Source of the DNA: Oscillospiraceae bacterium
GTDB lineage: Bacteria; Bacillota; Clostridia; Oscillospirales; Oscillospiraceae
Direction of reading: 5' to 3'
NCBI GenBank assembly: GCA_022779345.1
Contig: JALFTG010000023.1
Coordinates: 1 to 54,151 of the forward strand
DNA length: 54,151 nucleotides
The notes under the pieces are model-generated. The model did no database searches. It saw nothing but the letters and a program-made list of their open reading frames with translations, and was not told the origin of the DNA. Shown one piece after another: positions 36,881-46,422 of this stretch (the first letter of the stretch is position 1; every line of letters begins with the position of its first letter). A program made the position numbers and the translations under genes.

Positions 36881-37060
36881 AGTGTTTTTTCTCCTTGATA
36901 AGCTGCCAATTTGTAACCCGGCGGGACCGTCGGGCATAGTATGTTGCGGGTGGAGGCTTCCTCCTCCCGGGATTCGCAGGATAAACGCCGCGTCGACTTC
37001 CCCAACCGCACGGGGTAACAGACTTTGCGTGCTACATGGTGCGGAGAAAGGGTCAATCAT

Positions 37061-37186
37061 ATGTTCTGCGGAAACGGTAATAACTGCCTCTGGATCATCA
37101 TCATTCTCATCGTCCTGTTCTGCTGCTGCGGCAATGGCTGGGGCGGCTGCGGCAATGACTGCGGCTGCAACAACGGCTGCTGCTGA
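37061..37186 (+). CDS. 41-aa Cys/Gly/Asn-rich single-TM protein
   Basis: MFCGNGNNCLWIIIILIVLFCCCGNGWGGCGNDCGCNNGCC*; RBS GGAGAAAGGG; followed by terminator. 10 Cys in 41 residues. Not in ORF track. Confidence 0.8.
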   Translation: MFCGNGNNCLWIIIILIVLFCCCGNGWGGCGNDCGCNNGCC

Positions 37187-37195
37187 TCCAACGCA

Positions 37196-37230
37196 CGGGG
37201 TCTCTTCGGAGACCCCGTATTTTTTATTTT
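37196..37230 (+). terminator. Terminator of Cys-rich small gene
   Basis: CGGGGTCTC-TTCG-GAGACCCCG-TATTTTTTATTTT. Confidence 0.92.
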
Positions 37231-37784
37231 ACCGGAAATGTCAGAATCTCATGCTCGGTAATGATATATCGCACCGGACGGTCGTTCCAGTCGCGGGGGA
37301 CCGCATCCCGGAGAAACCGGGCACGGCACACACCGGCGGTCACCGCGGGGTGGGCCGTCAGATACCGGTCATAGTAGCCCCCGCCCTGGCCCAGACGGTA
37401 TCCCATCCGGTCAAAGGACAGGCCCGGGACGATCATCAGATCCTCCGGGGACGGCTCCATGGGATCGGACGGCTTCGGCTCAGGAATGTTCCACAATCCC
37501 GGCCGCAGGGTGCCGGTATACCGGTAAAAGGTCATCTCCCCGCCGGGGGCGGACACGGGCAGGGCCACGGTCTTACCATCGGAAACGGCCCGGGCCAGCA
37601 GGGCATGGGTGTCCACCTCGCCGGGGCGGCTGTAATAGAGGAACAGCCGCTTCGCCTTCCCATAGACTTCGCTGCCCTGGATCTGAGCCAGAATCGCGGC
37701 GTCGGACCGGGCGGTCTCCTCCGGGGACAGCCCTCTCTGCGCCGCCCGCAGTTCCCGGCGCAGGCGGGATTTCTCCTCAGTCAA
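37224..37784 (-). CDS. 5-formyltetrahydrofolate cyclo-ligase
   Basis: TEEKSRLRRELRAAQRGLSPEE...DLMIVPGLSFDRMGYRLGQGGGYYDRYL. Confidence 0.96.
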   Translation of the reverse strand: MTEEKSRLRRELRAAQRGLSPEETARSDAAILAQIQGSEVYGKAKRLFLYYSRPGEVDTHALLARAVSDGKTVALPVSAPGGEMTFYRYTGTLRPGLWNIPEPKPSDPMEPSPEDLMIVPGLSFDRMGYRLGQGGGYYDRYLTAHPAVTAGVCRARFLRDAVPRDWNDRPVRYIITEHEILTFPVK

Positions 37785-38460
37785 GGCCCAGCGCCTCTTT
37801 CACTGTGCGGTAGATCAGGTCGCTCTTGTCCTCAATGGACAGCAGTTCCCCGTCCCGCCTGAAATCGATCACCTGCCAGCCGTAATGGGCGGCGGCCCGG
37901 TGACCCAGCTCCAGACATTTTTCCAGATAGCCCGCATCCTTTTCATGGATGTCCGCCTGACTGCCGTCAGCAGCCCGGCGCTGGGCCATGCGCTCCAGGG
38001 AGGTGGGCACATCCACATCCAGATACAGCACCAGATCCGGCCGGGGCAGGCCCAGACGGTGATATTCTAAATCATACAGCCAGTCGAAAAACTCCGGAAG
38101 CTGTTCCTCCGGCAGTTTGCTGCCCTGATGCACCGCGTTGGAGGTGGTGTACCGGTCCATGAGGACCAGACCGCCGTTGTTGTAGTGGCGGCCCCAGTCA
38201 TCGGTCATATAGGATGCGTACCGGTCCACGGCATAAAAGGTGGAGGCGGCATAGGCATTCACGGCGGAGGGATCGTCCCCGAACTCCCCGCCCAGATACA
38301 TCTTCACCAGAGTGGCGGAGGGGTTGTCATACCGGGGGAACCGCACCCGGCGGAAGTCCCGGCCCGCGGCGGTCAGCCGGTCGCACAGGCGCTGATACTG
38401 CACGGATTTTCCGCAGCCGTCAATGCCTTCAAATACGATCAGTTTGCCTTTTTCACTCAT
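37777..38460 (-). CDS. Thymidylate kinase-like protein
   Basis: MSEKGKLIVFEGIDGCGKSVQYQRLCDRL...LVLMDRYTTSNAVHQ...LDVDVPTSLERM. Confidence 0.92.
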   Translation of the reverse strand: MSEKGKLIVFEGIDGCGKSVQYQRLCDRLTAAGRDFRRVRFPRYDNPSATLVKMYLGGEFGDDPSAVNAYAASTFYAVDRYASYMTDDWGRHYNNGGLVLMDRYTTSNAVHQGSKLPEEQLPEFFDWLYDLEYHRLGLPRPDLVLYLDVDVPTSLERMAQRRAADGSQADIHEKDAGYLEKCLELGHRAAAHYGWQVIDFRRDGELLSIEDKSDLIYRTVKEALGLD

Positions 38461-39182
38461 TTTCCCGTCACTCTCTCTTTCACTGCACACAGGGCGAACT
38501 GGGGCAGCTTCATCATCCGGCCGATGCGCTTCGGCTCTTTCAGCAACCGGTACAGCCATTCCAGGCCCAGCTTCTGCCACCGCTCCGGGGCGCGCTGGAC
38601 CACGCCGGCAAATACATCCAGGCTGCCGCCCAGACCGGCCATCAGCCCGGCCTGTACCTGCCCCGCGTGCTGATGCATCCATAGCTCCTGCTTGGGGGAG
38701 CCCAGGCACACCAGCAGCAAATCCGGCTTCGCGGCGTTGATCTGTTCAATAATCGGCGTGTCATCGTCAAAATAACCGTCGGCAGTCCCGGCAATGACCA
38801 GACCGGGGAATTTCTCCCGCAGGTTCTCCCCTGCCTGCTCCGCCACGCCGGGTTTGGCGCCGAACAGGAACACGCTCCCCTGCCGGTCCGCCAGCCGTTC
38901 CATAACCCGGGCAGCAAAGTCAATGCCCGGGGTCTTTTCTTTCAAGGGCGTGCCCAGAATCTTTGCGCCGTAAATGACGCCGATGCCGTCGGGCAGCACC
39001 AGGGACGCGTCCCCCACCGCCCGGGCCAGGTCCGGGTTCTCCCGGGCGGCCATGACGATCTCCGGGTTGGGCGTCACCACATAACCACGCTTCCCTTCAG
39101 CGATGATGCCCATTGCGGCGGACACCGCCTCGTCCATGGTCACATTGTCGAAGGACACGCCCAGAATCTCAATTCTGCTCAT
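38457..39182 (-). CDS. WecG/TagA/CpsF family glycosyltransferase
   Basis: IEILGVSFDNVTMDEAVSAAMG...YVVTPNPEIVMAARENPDLARAVGDASLVLPDGIGVIYGAKILGTPLKEKTPGID. Confidence 0.97.
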   Translation of the reverse strand: MSRIEILGVSFDNVTMDEAVSAAMGIIAEGKRGYVVTPNPEIVMAARENPDLARAVGDASLVLPDGIGVIYGAKILGTPLKEKTPGIDFAARVMERLADRQGSVFLFGAKPGVAEQAGENLREKFPGLVIAGTADGYFDDDTPIIEQINAAKPDLLLVCLGSPKQELWMHQHAGQVQAGLMAGLGGSLDVFAGVVQRAPERWQKLGLEWLYRLLKEPKRIGRMMKLPQFALCAVKERVTGK

Positions 39183-39895
39183 AACTGTGAAAATACCTCT
39201 CCGATCTTGCCGTGAATCACCAGGTCCGCCTGGCTGTCCGCCGGGGTCTCCGACAGATTGATGAGAACCAGTTTATTTCCCCGGTAATAATTGATGAGTC
39301 CCGCGGCAGGGTACACATTCAGGGAAGTGCCGCCGATGATGAGGATTTCCGCATCCCGGATCAGGCTCATGGACTCGGACATGATGTGATTGTCCAGCCC
39401 CTCTTCATACAGCACCACATCCGGCCGGACGATGCCGCCGCAGCTGCACCGGGGCACACCGGTGCCCTCGTTCACGAAGGACTCCAGGTAGATCTTCCGG
39501 CACCTCTCGCAGTAGCACCGGTGGACGCTGCCATGGAGTTCCAAGACCTTCCGGCTGCCGGCCATCTGGTGCAGGCCGTCGATGTTCTGGGTGATGACGG
39601 CTTTCAGTTTTCCCTCCTGCTCCCACTGGGCCAGCTTCAGATGGGCCGCATTGGGCCGGGCGTTGGGGGCGATGAGCTTGTCCCGGTAGAAAATATAAAA
39701 CTCCTCGGGATTTCTCCGGAAAAATGTGTTGCTCAGGATGGTCTCCGGGGGGAATTTATACTTCTGGTGGTACAGTCCGTCCACGCTGCGGAAATCCGGG
39801 ATGCCGCTTTCCGTGCTGACCCCTGCGCCGCCGAAGAAAACAATATTATTGCTGGAATCGATCCAGTTTTTCAGCGTTTTCAATGCCTGTTCCAT
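39179..39895 (-). CDS. Sir2-family NAD-dependent protein deacylase
   Basis: NNIVFFGGAGVSTESGIPDFRS...VITQNIDGLHQMAGSRKVLELHGSVHRCYCERCRK...C.C.G.VRPDVVLYEE. Confidence 0.98.
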   Translation of the reverse strand: MEQALKTLKNWIDSSNNIVFFGGAGVSTESGIPDFRSVDGLYHQKYKFPPETILSNTFFRRNPEEFYIFYRDKLIAPNARPNAAHLKLAQWEQEGKLKAVITQNIDGLHQMAGSRKVLELHGSVHRCYCERCRKIYLESFVNEGTGVPRCSCGGIVRPDVVLYEEGLDNHIMSESMSLIRDAEILIIGGTSLNVYPAAGLINYYRGNKLVLINLSETPADSQADLVIHGKIGEVFSQL

Positions 39896-40029
39896 GGTTT
39901 CACGCTCCTGTTCTTTCAAAAAATGGCTGAACCGCGCATAACAAATCAATTTACTATAACACAGCCCGGTCAAAAAAACAACCGCCCTTGCGGGCGGCGG
40001 AACAGAAATGCTGTGAACATTTTCCAAAT

Positions 40030-40059
40030 AAAAAGGGCTGCCGCAGATGCGGCAGCCCC
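40030..40059 (-). terminator. Terminator of cstA
   Basis: GGGGCTGCCGC-ATCT-GCGGCAGCCC-TTTTTATTT. Confidence 0.85.
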
Positions 40060-40129
40060 GGGGACGCGGCAGAGACTGGCAAAACTCCGCCGCTTTCAGT
40101 TTTTCATGTAAGGAAGAATCTGATACTGA

Positions 40130-41851
40130 TTATTCAGCAGCAGCCTTCTTCTGCTTCAGCATGGTCTGGATGCTCTCAACCGCCAGAACAACGGCCAGGA
40201 TCACCAGCAGCACACCCAGGATGGCCTGGACATAGGGGCCCCAGTCGGCGCCGCCGGCAGCGATCAGGCCAATCTGAGTCTTGGTGTTGATGATCAGAGA
40301 GCAGATGGTGACGATCAGCATGAAGATCATGGGGATAATGAACATCTTGTTGTTCTTGCCCACATTGCCCAGCCAGGTAGCCACAGCCAGCAGGCCCAGA
40401 GCAGCCAGCAGCTGGTTGGCGGATCCGAACAGAGCCCAGATCTTGCCGTAGCCGTTCATGCCCAGGAACACGCCCAGAACCACGGTGATGATGGTGGCAA
40501 CATAGGGATTGCACAGGACCTTCTTGTAGCCGGTGACAGTCTCGGGAGTCTCGCCCTTGGTGCTGTCAACCCAGAATTCCTGGAACATGAAGCGGGCCAG
40601 ACGGGTAGCGGTATCCAGAGAGGTCAGGCAGAATGCGGAGTAGGTCAGCACCAGCAGGGTGTACAGAACATTGTACACAGAGCCGCGGCTGGGATCGATC
40701 ATACCGGCAATGCCGCCGCCGAAGATGGCGGTAGCGCCCTTCAGAGCGCTGTCGGGGTTGGCAGCGTTCCAGCTGTAGGCATAAGCAACAGCGCACAGGG
40801 TCAGGACTGCCAGCACGCACTCCAGCAGCATGCCGCCGTAAGCGATGGGCTTGGCGTCGGTCTCTTTATCCAGCTGCTTGGCAGTGGTGCCAGAGGAGAC
40901 CAGGGAGTGGAAGCCGGAAATGGCGCCGCAGGCGATGGTGGTGAACAGCACGGGGAACACGGGGCTGGAGGACTCAGCGGACTGGATCACAGGCAGAGAG
41001 TCCATGGAGGGACGGCCCATGATAACAGCGATGACAGCCAGAGCCAGCATTGCGTACAGCAGGAAAGAGCTCAGGTAGTCACGGGGCTGCAGCAGAATCC
41101 ACACAGGAGTGACGGATGCGACCAGAATGTACACACCGACGATCCACATCCAGGCCTTGGAGGACAGATAGATGGGATGGAAGTTCATGCCGATGGCAAT
41201 GATGGCGACGATGGCGATCACGCCGATCACGGAGGACACGCCCAGAGGAGCGTTGCGGCGGTAAACCAGGAAGCCGAAGATAATTGCGATGACGATGAAC
41301 AGGATGGACACCATTGCCACGCGGGCCTGGCTCAGAGAAGCTGCGTAGTCAACAGCGCCGCTCTCGTCGAAGGTAGCACCGAAGGTGCCGGCCACGATGG
41401 AGGCGAAAGCTGCCACGACCAGGATCAGGGTCAGGTAAGCGAAGATGATGAACAGGCGCTTTGCCCGGACACCCATGGTGTCAGCGATGATCTCGCCGAT
41501 GGATTTGCCTTCATGACGGACGGAAGCGAACAGGGCGCCAAAGTCATGGACGCCGCCGAAGAAGATACCGCCGATGACAATCCACAGCGCGCAGGCCAGC
41601 CAGCCGAAGCCCAGGCTTGCAGCGGTGATGGGGCCGGTAATGGGGCCGGCACCGGCGATAGAAGAAAAGTGGTGGCCCATCAGAACAGGGGCCTTGGCGG
41701 GCACATAGTCCACGCCGTCTTCCATTGTGTGCGCGGGAGTGGGTTTGTCGTTTTCACCAACGCCCCACTGTTTGCAGAGGTAACGGCCATAGAAGATATA
41801 GCCGCAGATCAACAATGCAACGCAAATAATGAGAAGTAGTAAGCCATTCAT
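40130..41851 (-). CDS. Carbon starvation protein CstA family (pyruvate/peptide transporter)
   Basis: FYGRYLCKQWGVGENDKPTPAHTMEDGVDYVPAKAPVLMGHHFSSIAGAGPITGPI... Confidence 0.97.
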   Translation of the reverse strand: MNGLLLLIICVALLICGYIFYGRYLCKQWGVGENDKPTPAHTMEDGVDYVPAKAPVLMGHHFSSIAGAGPITGPITAASLGFGWLACALWIVIGGIFFGGVHDFGALFASVRHEGKSIGEIIADTMGVRAKRLFIIFAYLTLILVVAAFASIVAGTFGATFDESGAVDYAASLSQARVAMVSILFIVIAIIFGFLVYRRNAPLGVSSVIGVIAIVAIIAIGMNFHPIYLSSKAWMWIVGVYILVASVTPVWILLQPRDYLSSFLLYAMLALAVIAVIMGRPSMDSLPVIQSAESSSPVFPVLFTTIACGAISGFHSLVSSGTTAKQLDKETDAKPIAYGGMLLECVLAVLTLCAVAYAYSWNAANPDSALKGATAIFGGGIAGMIDPSRGSVYNVLYTLLVLTYSAFCLTSLDTATRLARFMFQEFWVDSTKGETPETVTGYKKVLCNPYVATIITVVLGVFLGMNGYGKIWALFGSANQLLAALGLLAVATWLGNVGKNNKMFIIPMIFMLIVTICSLIINTKTQIGLIAAGGADWGPYVQAILGVLLVILAVVLAVESIQTMLKQKKAAAE

Positions 41852-42381
41852 TGTGATACTCTCCCTTTCTTAGTTTGCCTGGGGTTGAAATTCATCTCCA
41901 GGAGCTTTTTTGCTTCCTTACCGGCTGGATTACTCAGGAAGCTTTGCGTGGAAATCTCCATTGCCGCAATATGATACTCCATCCAGCCATGGAGTGCCAG
42001 CCGAAAGTTTTTGCGGAAGCGGGTCTTTTTGATGATGGCCTTTGCTTCCGGGTCAATGGTGTCCGCCAGGATCACCAGCGTCACAAAGGAGGACATATGC
42101 TCCTTGTCAGGCTTGATGTTGGTCATTCCGGCGGCGCGAGACACTTCAATCTGCTGCCGCAAAGTTTCGGCATCCAGATGATCTGTCAGATAAAAATAGA
42201 CATACTCGTGATTTTCCACCGCGTTCAGCACATGTTTTCTGCTGATCAGATAGTTCTCATCCCGCAGGAAGAAAATCGCCTCGGCAGGATAGCTCCCTCC
42301 TTCCACAGTTACATCCCGTACGATATCGTAATGATGGGAGTATGCGTTGAGCAGACGCTCAAGGCATTCTTCTTTGGTCAT
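41848..42381 (-). CDS. Conserved hypothetical protein translationally coupled to cstA
   Basis: MTKEECLERLLNAYSHHYDIVRDVTVEGGSYPAEAIFFLRDENYLISRKHVLNAVENHEYVYFYLTDHLD...; ATGA overlap with cstA. Confidence 0.8.
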   Translation of the reverse strand: MTKEECLERLLNAYSHHYDIVRDVTVEGGSYPAEAIFFLRDENYLISRKHVLNAVENHEYVYFYLTDHLDAETLRQQIEVSRAAGMTNIKPDKEHMSSFVTLVILADTIDPEAKAIIKKTRFRKNFRLALHGWMEYHIAAMEISTQSFLSNPAGKEAKKLLEMNFNPRQTKKGRVSQ

Positions 42382-42680
42382 TTCTATTGAGATAACTATC
42401 ACACCCTTCTTCGCTGTCTTTCTGTGGAAAAAGACAACAGGAGCTTGCGCTCCCTCCACATTTTTATCTGTCTGTATCTTAACACTCTGTTCATAAAATT
42501 TCAATAGTTTTTTGATAAAAAACTGTCATGCAGACGCATATATTTTCTGTTTTTCCCGTCAGATTTCACAAACATTCCATTTTTGCCAGAAATATAACGA
42601 ATTCAATGCGATCAATCGCAAGCGGTGAAACGGCTGTTTCCGGGAGAATTTTCCCTCCGGAGACTTCCTGCATCAACAGG

Positions 42681-42716
42681 AAAGCCCCCGGCAGTTGTAT
42701 GACTGCCGGGGGCTTT
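42681..42716 (-). terminator. Terminator after tRNA-Gly
   Basis: AAAGCCCCCGGCAGT...ACTGCCGGGGGCTTT. Confidence 0.85.
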
Positions 42717-42721
42717 GCCGC

Positions 42722-42795
42722 TGGAGCGGGTAAAGGGAGTCGAACCCTCCTATCAACCTTGGGAAGGTTGCGTTCTACCGATGAACTATACCCGC
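42722..42795 (-). tRNA. tRNA-Gly (anticodon CCC)
   Basis: GCGGGTATAGTTCATCGGTAGAACGCAACCTTCCCAAGGTTGATAGGAGGGTTCGACTCCCTTTACCCGCTCCA; 7-bp acceptor stem, CAACC-TTCCCAA-GGTTG anticodon arm, encoded CCA. Confidence 0.96.
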
Positions 42796-42881
42796 ATATC
42801 CGGAATATGCATACTATATCACAAACCGGCGGGAAAGGCAAGGCGAAATCCGCCGGAGGACGAAAAATTTTCCGCCTCCGG

Positions 42882-43403
42882 TCAGCCCTCCTCCAGCAGG
42901 GACATGATACGCATATACAGCTCTTCCGCGTTCCAGCGGAAATTGCGCTCCATGCGCTTTGCCTGATCCTCGTTTCCCACCACGGCGGACAGCTCCAGCA
43001 GCTCGCCCTTGCCGTCGGACAGGGACAGGTGCACCATGCAGCCGCTGTCCGTCTGCTCATGGTCCGCCCGGATCATGGCCTCCCGGCTCACCCGGTCCGC
43101 CACCGGCAGCATGGCCATGTCCGCCCGGGCCCGAACGGAGACCGGCAGGCTGCTCTCCATGACCGCCCCGTCGTCCCGGCCCAGAGGGGTGATCTCATAC
43201 CGGTCGTCATTGTCGGTGATATGGCCCGTGGCCACCAGCTCCGACAGGCACTCGGAGAAGCTGAAATAATCCACCGCGCCGTCACAGAACACCACATCCT
43301 CCAGTCCGTCCCGGTCCACCGGGCCGGGGAGCCGGGCCAGAATGTATAGAATCAGGATTTTGATATCCAGTTTTTCCCGGATGAAGCCGAAGCCCTCGTC
43401 CAT
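42882..43403 (-). CDS. DUF4364 family protein
   Basis: MDEGFGFIREKLDIKILILYILARLPGPVDRDGLEDVVFCDGAVDYFSFSECLSELVATGHI. Confidence 0.85.
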   Translation of the reverse strand: MDEGFGFIREKLDIKILILYILARLPGPVDRDGLEDVVFCDGAVDYFSFSECLSELVATGHITDNDDRYEITPLGRDDGAVMESSLPVSVRARADMAMLPVADRVSREAMIRADHEQTDSGCMVHLSLSDGKGELLELSAVVGNEDQAKRMERNFRWNAEELYMRIMSLLEEG

Positions 43404-43474
43404 GTTTCCGCCTCCAATCTGTTCACGGCTTCCATTATACCCTATTTCCCGTGAATTGTCCAAAAATCTTTTTC

Positions 43475-43500
43475 ACGCCTGAAACTGCCGCGCATACACT
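43475..43500 (+). promoter_or_regulatory. Possible mother-cell sigma (sigE/sigK-type) promoter
   Basis: AC-N16-CATACACT about 40 nt upstream of the downstream start codon. Confidence 0.3.
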
Positions 43501-43541
43501 GTTAGTGAAGTTCCTTCAAATCCCGATCAGGAGGTATGACT

Positions 43542-44333
43542 ATGGCAGACCGAGTTGTTCCCGGTCCGGTCGAAAGCAGCGCCCAGGTGCGTGAGGCCGT
43601 CTGCATTCAGACCAGAAAAATCTTCGACAGCTGCAGGGATAAGGATTGCATCGAAGACCTGCGGGTGTTTCCCACGGTTTCCTCTCAATCTTACATAGAA
43701 AGCGCCATCAGCGTCCGGCCCAAATGCGCCGAGCTGCTGTACGCCGATGTGAAGGTGGAGGGGATGAGCTTCAACCGGGGCTATTACACCGTGGATGTGA
43801 CCTATTTTTACCGCGTCACCGGCGAGACCTTCCCTGGCGGCAGTCCCGTGTCCGGGCTGGCGGTGTTCGACAAGCGGGTGATGCTGTTCGGCAGCGAGGG
43901 GGCCGTCAAGACCTTCACCTCCGCCGACAGCTGCTGCCACACGGACCCGTCCTCCCCCATCGGCGTGGTGGAGGTAGTGGACCCCATCGTCCTGTCCATG
44001 CGGATCGCCGACTCCGAGTGCCTGATTCCGCCGGATCTGGAAGCCCGGGACATTCCCGGCTGGATTCTGGAGCGGTTCCCGGAGGAGCTGGTGCTCACGG
44101 ACACGGCCAAGCGCCTGTTCGTCACCCTGGGGCAGTTCTCCATCATCCGGCTGGAGCGGGATACCCAGCTGCTCATCCCGGCGTACGATTACTGCCTGCC
44201 GGACAAAGAGTGCGAGGCATCCTCCCCGGGGGACGATCCCTGCGCCCTGTTCGGCAAGATCCGCTTCCCGGTGGAGGAGTTTTTCCCGCCCGACACCGTG
44301 GAATGCTCCGAGGAGTACAAAAATCTCATCTGA
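43542..44333 (+). CDS. Conserved Clostridia protein of unknown function
   Basis: MADRVVPGPVESSAQVREAVCIQTRKIFDSCRDKDCIEDLRVFPTVSSQSYIESAISVRPKCAELLYADVKVEGMSFNRGYYTVDVTYFYRVTGE...; RBS AGGAGG. Confidence 0.85.
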   Translation: MADRVVPGPVESSAQVREAVCIQTRKIFDSCRDKDCIEDLRVFPTVSSQSYIESAISVRPKCAELLYADVKVEGMSFNRGYYTVDVTYFYRVTGETFPGGSPVSGLAVFDKRVMLFGSEGAVKTFTSADSCCHTDPSSPIGVVEVVDPIVLSMRIADSECLIPPDLEARDIPGWILERFPEELVLTDTAKRLFVTLGQFSIIRLERDTQLLIPAYDYCLPDKECEASSPGDDPCALFGKIRFPVEEFFPPDTVECSEEYKNLI

Positions 44334-44343
44334 TTTCCCGTGC

Positions 44344-44381
44344 AAAAGACCCGCTGCCATTGAAACCGGCAGCGGGTCTTT
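44344..44381. terminator. Bidirectional terminator
   Basis: AAAAGACCCGCTGCCattgaaaccGGCAGCGGGTCTTT. Confidence 0.85.
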
Positions 44382-44384
44382 CTG

Positions 44385-45050
44385 TCAGGTCTGTGGCACG
44401 ATGTGCTCTGCGTCCTTGTAAATGGCGTCAGCGGGGATCACGCCCCGGACGCTGGACACGGGATAGATGTGGCTGTTCCGGCCGATCACCGTGCCGGGGT
44501 TCAGCACGCTGTTGCAGCCCACTTCCACATGGTCGCCCAGAATGGCGCCGAACTTCTTCCGGCCGGTCTCGATCTGCTCGTCGCCCTTCACCACCACCAG
44601 AGTCTTGTCGCTTTTCACATTGGAGGTGATGGAGCCGGCGCCCATATGGGCCTTGTAGCCCAGGACAGAGTCGCCCACATAGTTGTAGTGGGGCACCTGC
44701 ACATTGTCGAACAGGACCACATTTTTCAGTTCCACGGAGTTGCCCACCACAGCGTTTTTGCCCACGATGGCGCTGCCCCGGATGAAGGCGCAGTGGCGTA
44801 CCTCGGCCCCGTGGTCGATGATGCAGGGGGCGCCGATATACGCAGAGGGGAACACTTTTGCGTCCTTTGCAATCCACACGCCCGCCTGGGGATGGTCAAA
44901 TTCCTCCGCGGGGAGGGTCTCACCCAGTTTCTCAATGAATGCGCTGATCTCCCCCAGCACTTCCCAGGGGTAGGTTTTCTCCCGGAACAGGTCCGCCGCG
45001 ATGGTGTGGGACAGGTCCAGGAGCTCTTCAATTTTCATTTGCTTTTCCAT
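44385..45050 (-). CDS. Left-handed beta-helix acyltransferase / GlmU C-terminal-like protein
   Basis: Hexapeptide repeats (IRGSAIVGKNAVVGNSVELKNVVLFDNVQVPHYNYVGDSVLGYKAHMGAGSITSNVKSD). Confidence 0.88.
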   Translation of the reverse strand: MEKQMKIEELLDLSHTIAADLFREKTYPWEVLGEISAFIEKLGETLPAEEFDHPQAGVWIAKDAKVFPSAYIGAPCIIDHGAEVRHCAFIRGSAIVGKNAVVGNSVELKNVVLFDNVQVPHYNYVGDSVLGYKAHMGAGSITSNVKSDKTLVVVKGDEQIETGRKKFGAILGDHVEVGCNSVLNPGTVIGRNSHIYPVSSVRGVIPADAIYKDAEHIVPQT

Positions 45051-45052
45051 GA

Positions 45053-46402
45053 TTATTTCACCCGGATGAGATGTCCGGTCTCCTTCATGACTTCGATTAC
45101 TTCGTTCACTTTTTCCTCGCACAGCTCATGGGTGGAGGCCTCCACCATGACCCGGAGCACCGGCTCCGTGCCGCTCTTGCGCAGGAGGATGCGGCCCTCG
45201 CCGTGGAGGTCAGCGGTGACCTTGTCGGCCGCGGCCTGGACTGCGGGGTCTGCCAGGGTGCCGTCCTTGTCGTCCACGATCACATTCTTCAGGAGCTGGG
45301 GATAGATGGTCAGGTCTGCCGTCAGAGCGGACAGGGGCTGTTTCTTGTCCAGCATCACCTGCATCACCTTGATGGCGGTGAGCAGGCCGTCGCCGGTGTT
45401 GGCGTACTTGGCGAAGATGATGTGGCCGGACTGTTCCCCGCCGATGAGATGGCCGTTGTCCCGCATATTTTCATACACAAACCGGTCGCCCACGGCGGTC
45501 TTTTCGTAGCCGATGCCAAGGGCGTCCAGGGCCTTGTACAGGCCGATGTTGGACATGACGGTGGTGACCACCTTGCTGCCGTCCAGCTCGCCACGCTCCA
45601 GCATATTCCGGGCGCAGATGTACATGATGGCGTCGCCGTCCACCACATTGCCCTTTTCGTCCACGGCCAGACACCGGTCCGCGTCGCCATCAAAGGCGAA
45701 TCCGATGTCCAGACCGTTGTCCACCACGAACTTCTGAAGATGCTCGATGTGGGTGGAGCCGGCCTCCCGGTTGATGTTCAGGCCGTCGGGGGTGTTGTTG
45801 ATCACATGGGTCTCGGCGCCCAGGGCATCGAAAATGCTCTTGCCCATCTGCCAGGTGCTGCCGTTGGCGCAGTCCAGACCCACCTTGATGTCCTTATAGG
45901 AGTGGGTGGCCAGGGAAATCAGGTAGCCGATGTACCGGTTCCGTCCGGAGGAATAGTCGATGGTGCGGCCGATGTGGTCGGCAGTGGCCAGGGGAATCTC
46001 CATATCCCCGTCCAGATAGTGCTCCACCTGGGCGATCATCTCGTCATCCATCTTCTCCCCGTGGCCATTCATCAGTTTGATACCGTTGTCGGTGTAGGGA
46101 TTATGGCTGGCGGAGATCATGACGCCGCAGTCAAAGCCGTCTGCACGGACCACATAGGACACGCTGGGAGTGGTGGTCACATGGAGCAGGTAGGCGTCGC
46201 CGCCCGCGGCGGTGATGCCGGCGGACAGGGCGCACTCGTACATATAGCTGGAGCGGCGGGTGTCCTTGCCGATGGCGATCTGCGCCCGGTGCTCCCGGCC
46301 GAAATACCAGCCCAGGAATTTGCCGATTTTAAAGGCGTGATCCACGGTCAGGTCCACATTGGCCTCACCCCGGAACCCGTCGGTCCCAAAATATTTGGAC
46401 AT
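45053..46402 (-). CDS. glmM: Phosphoglucosamine mutase
   Basis: MSKYFGTDGFRGEANVDLTVDHAFKIGKFLG...MISASHNPYTDNGIKLMNG...FAFDGDADRCLAVDEKG. Confidence 0.97.
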   Translation of the reverse strand: MSKYFGTDGFRGEANVDLTVDHAFKIGKFLGWYFGREHRAQIAIGKDTRRSSYMYECALSAGITAAGGDAYLLHVTTTPSVSYVVRADGFDCGVMISASHNPYTDNGIKLMNGHGEKMDDEMIAQVEHYLDGDMEIPLATADHIGRTIDYSSGRNRYIGYLISLATHSYKDIKVGLDCANGSTWQMGKSIFDALGAETHVINNTPDGLNINREAGSTHIEHLQKFVVDNGLDIGFAFDGDADRCLAVDEKGNVVDGDAIMYICARNMLERGELDGSKVVTTVMSNIGLYKALDALGIGYEKTAVGDRFVYENMRDNGHLIGGEQSGHIIFAKYANTGDGLLTAIKVMQVMLDKKQPLSALTADLTIYPQLLKNVIVDDKDGTLADPAVQAAADKVTADLHGEGRILLRKSGTEPVLRVMVEASTHELCEEKVNEVIEVMKETGHLIRVK

Positions 46403-46422
46403 ATTGTTTATACCTCCAATAT

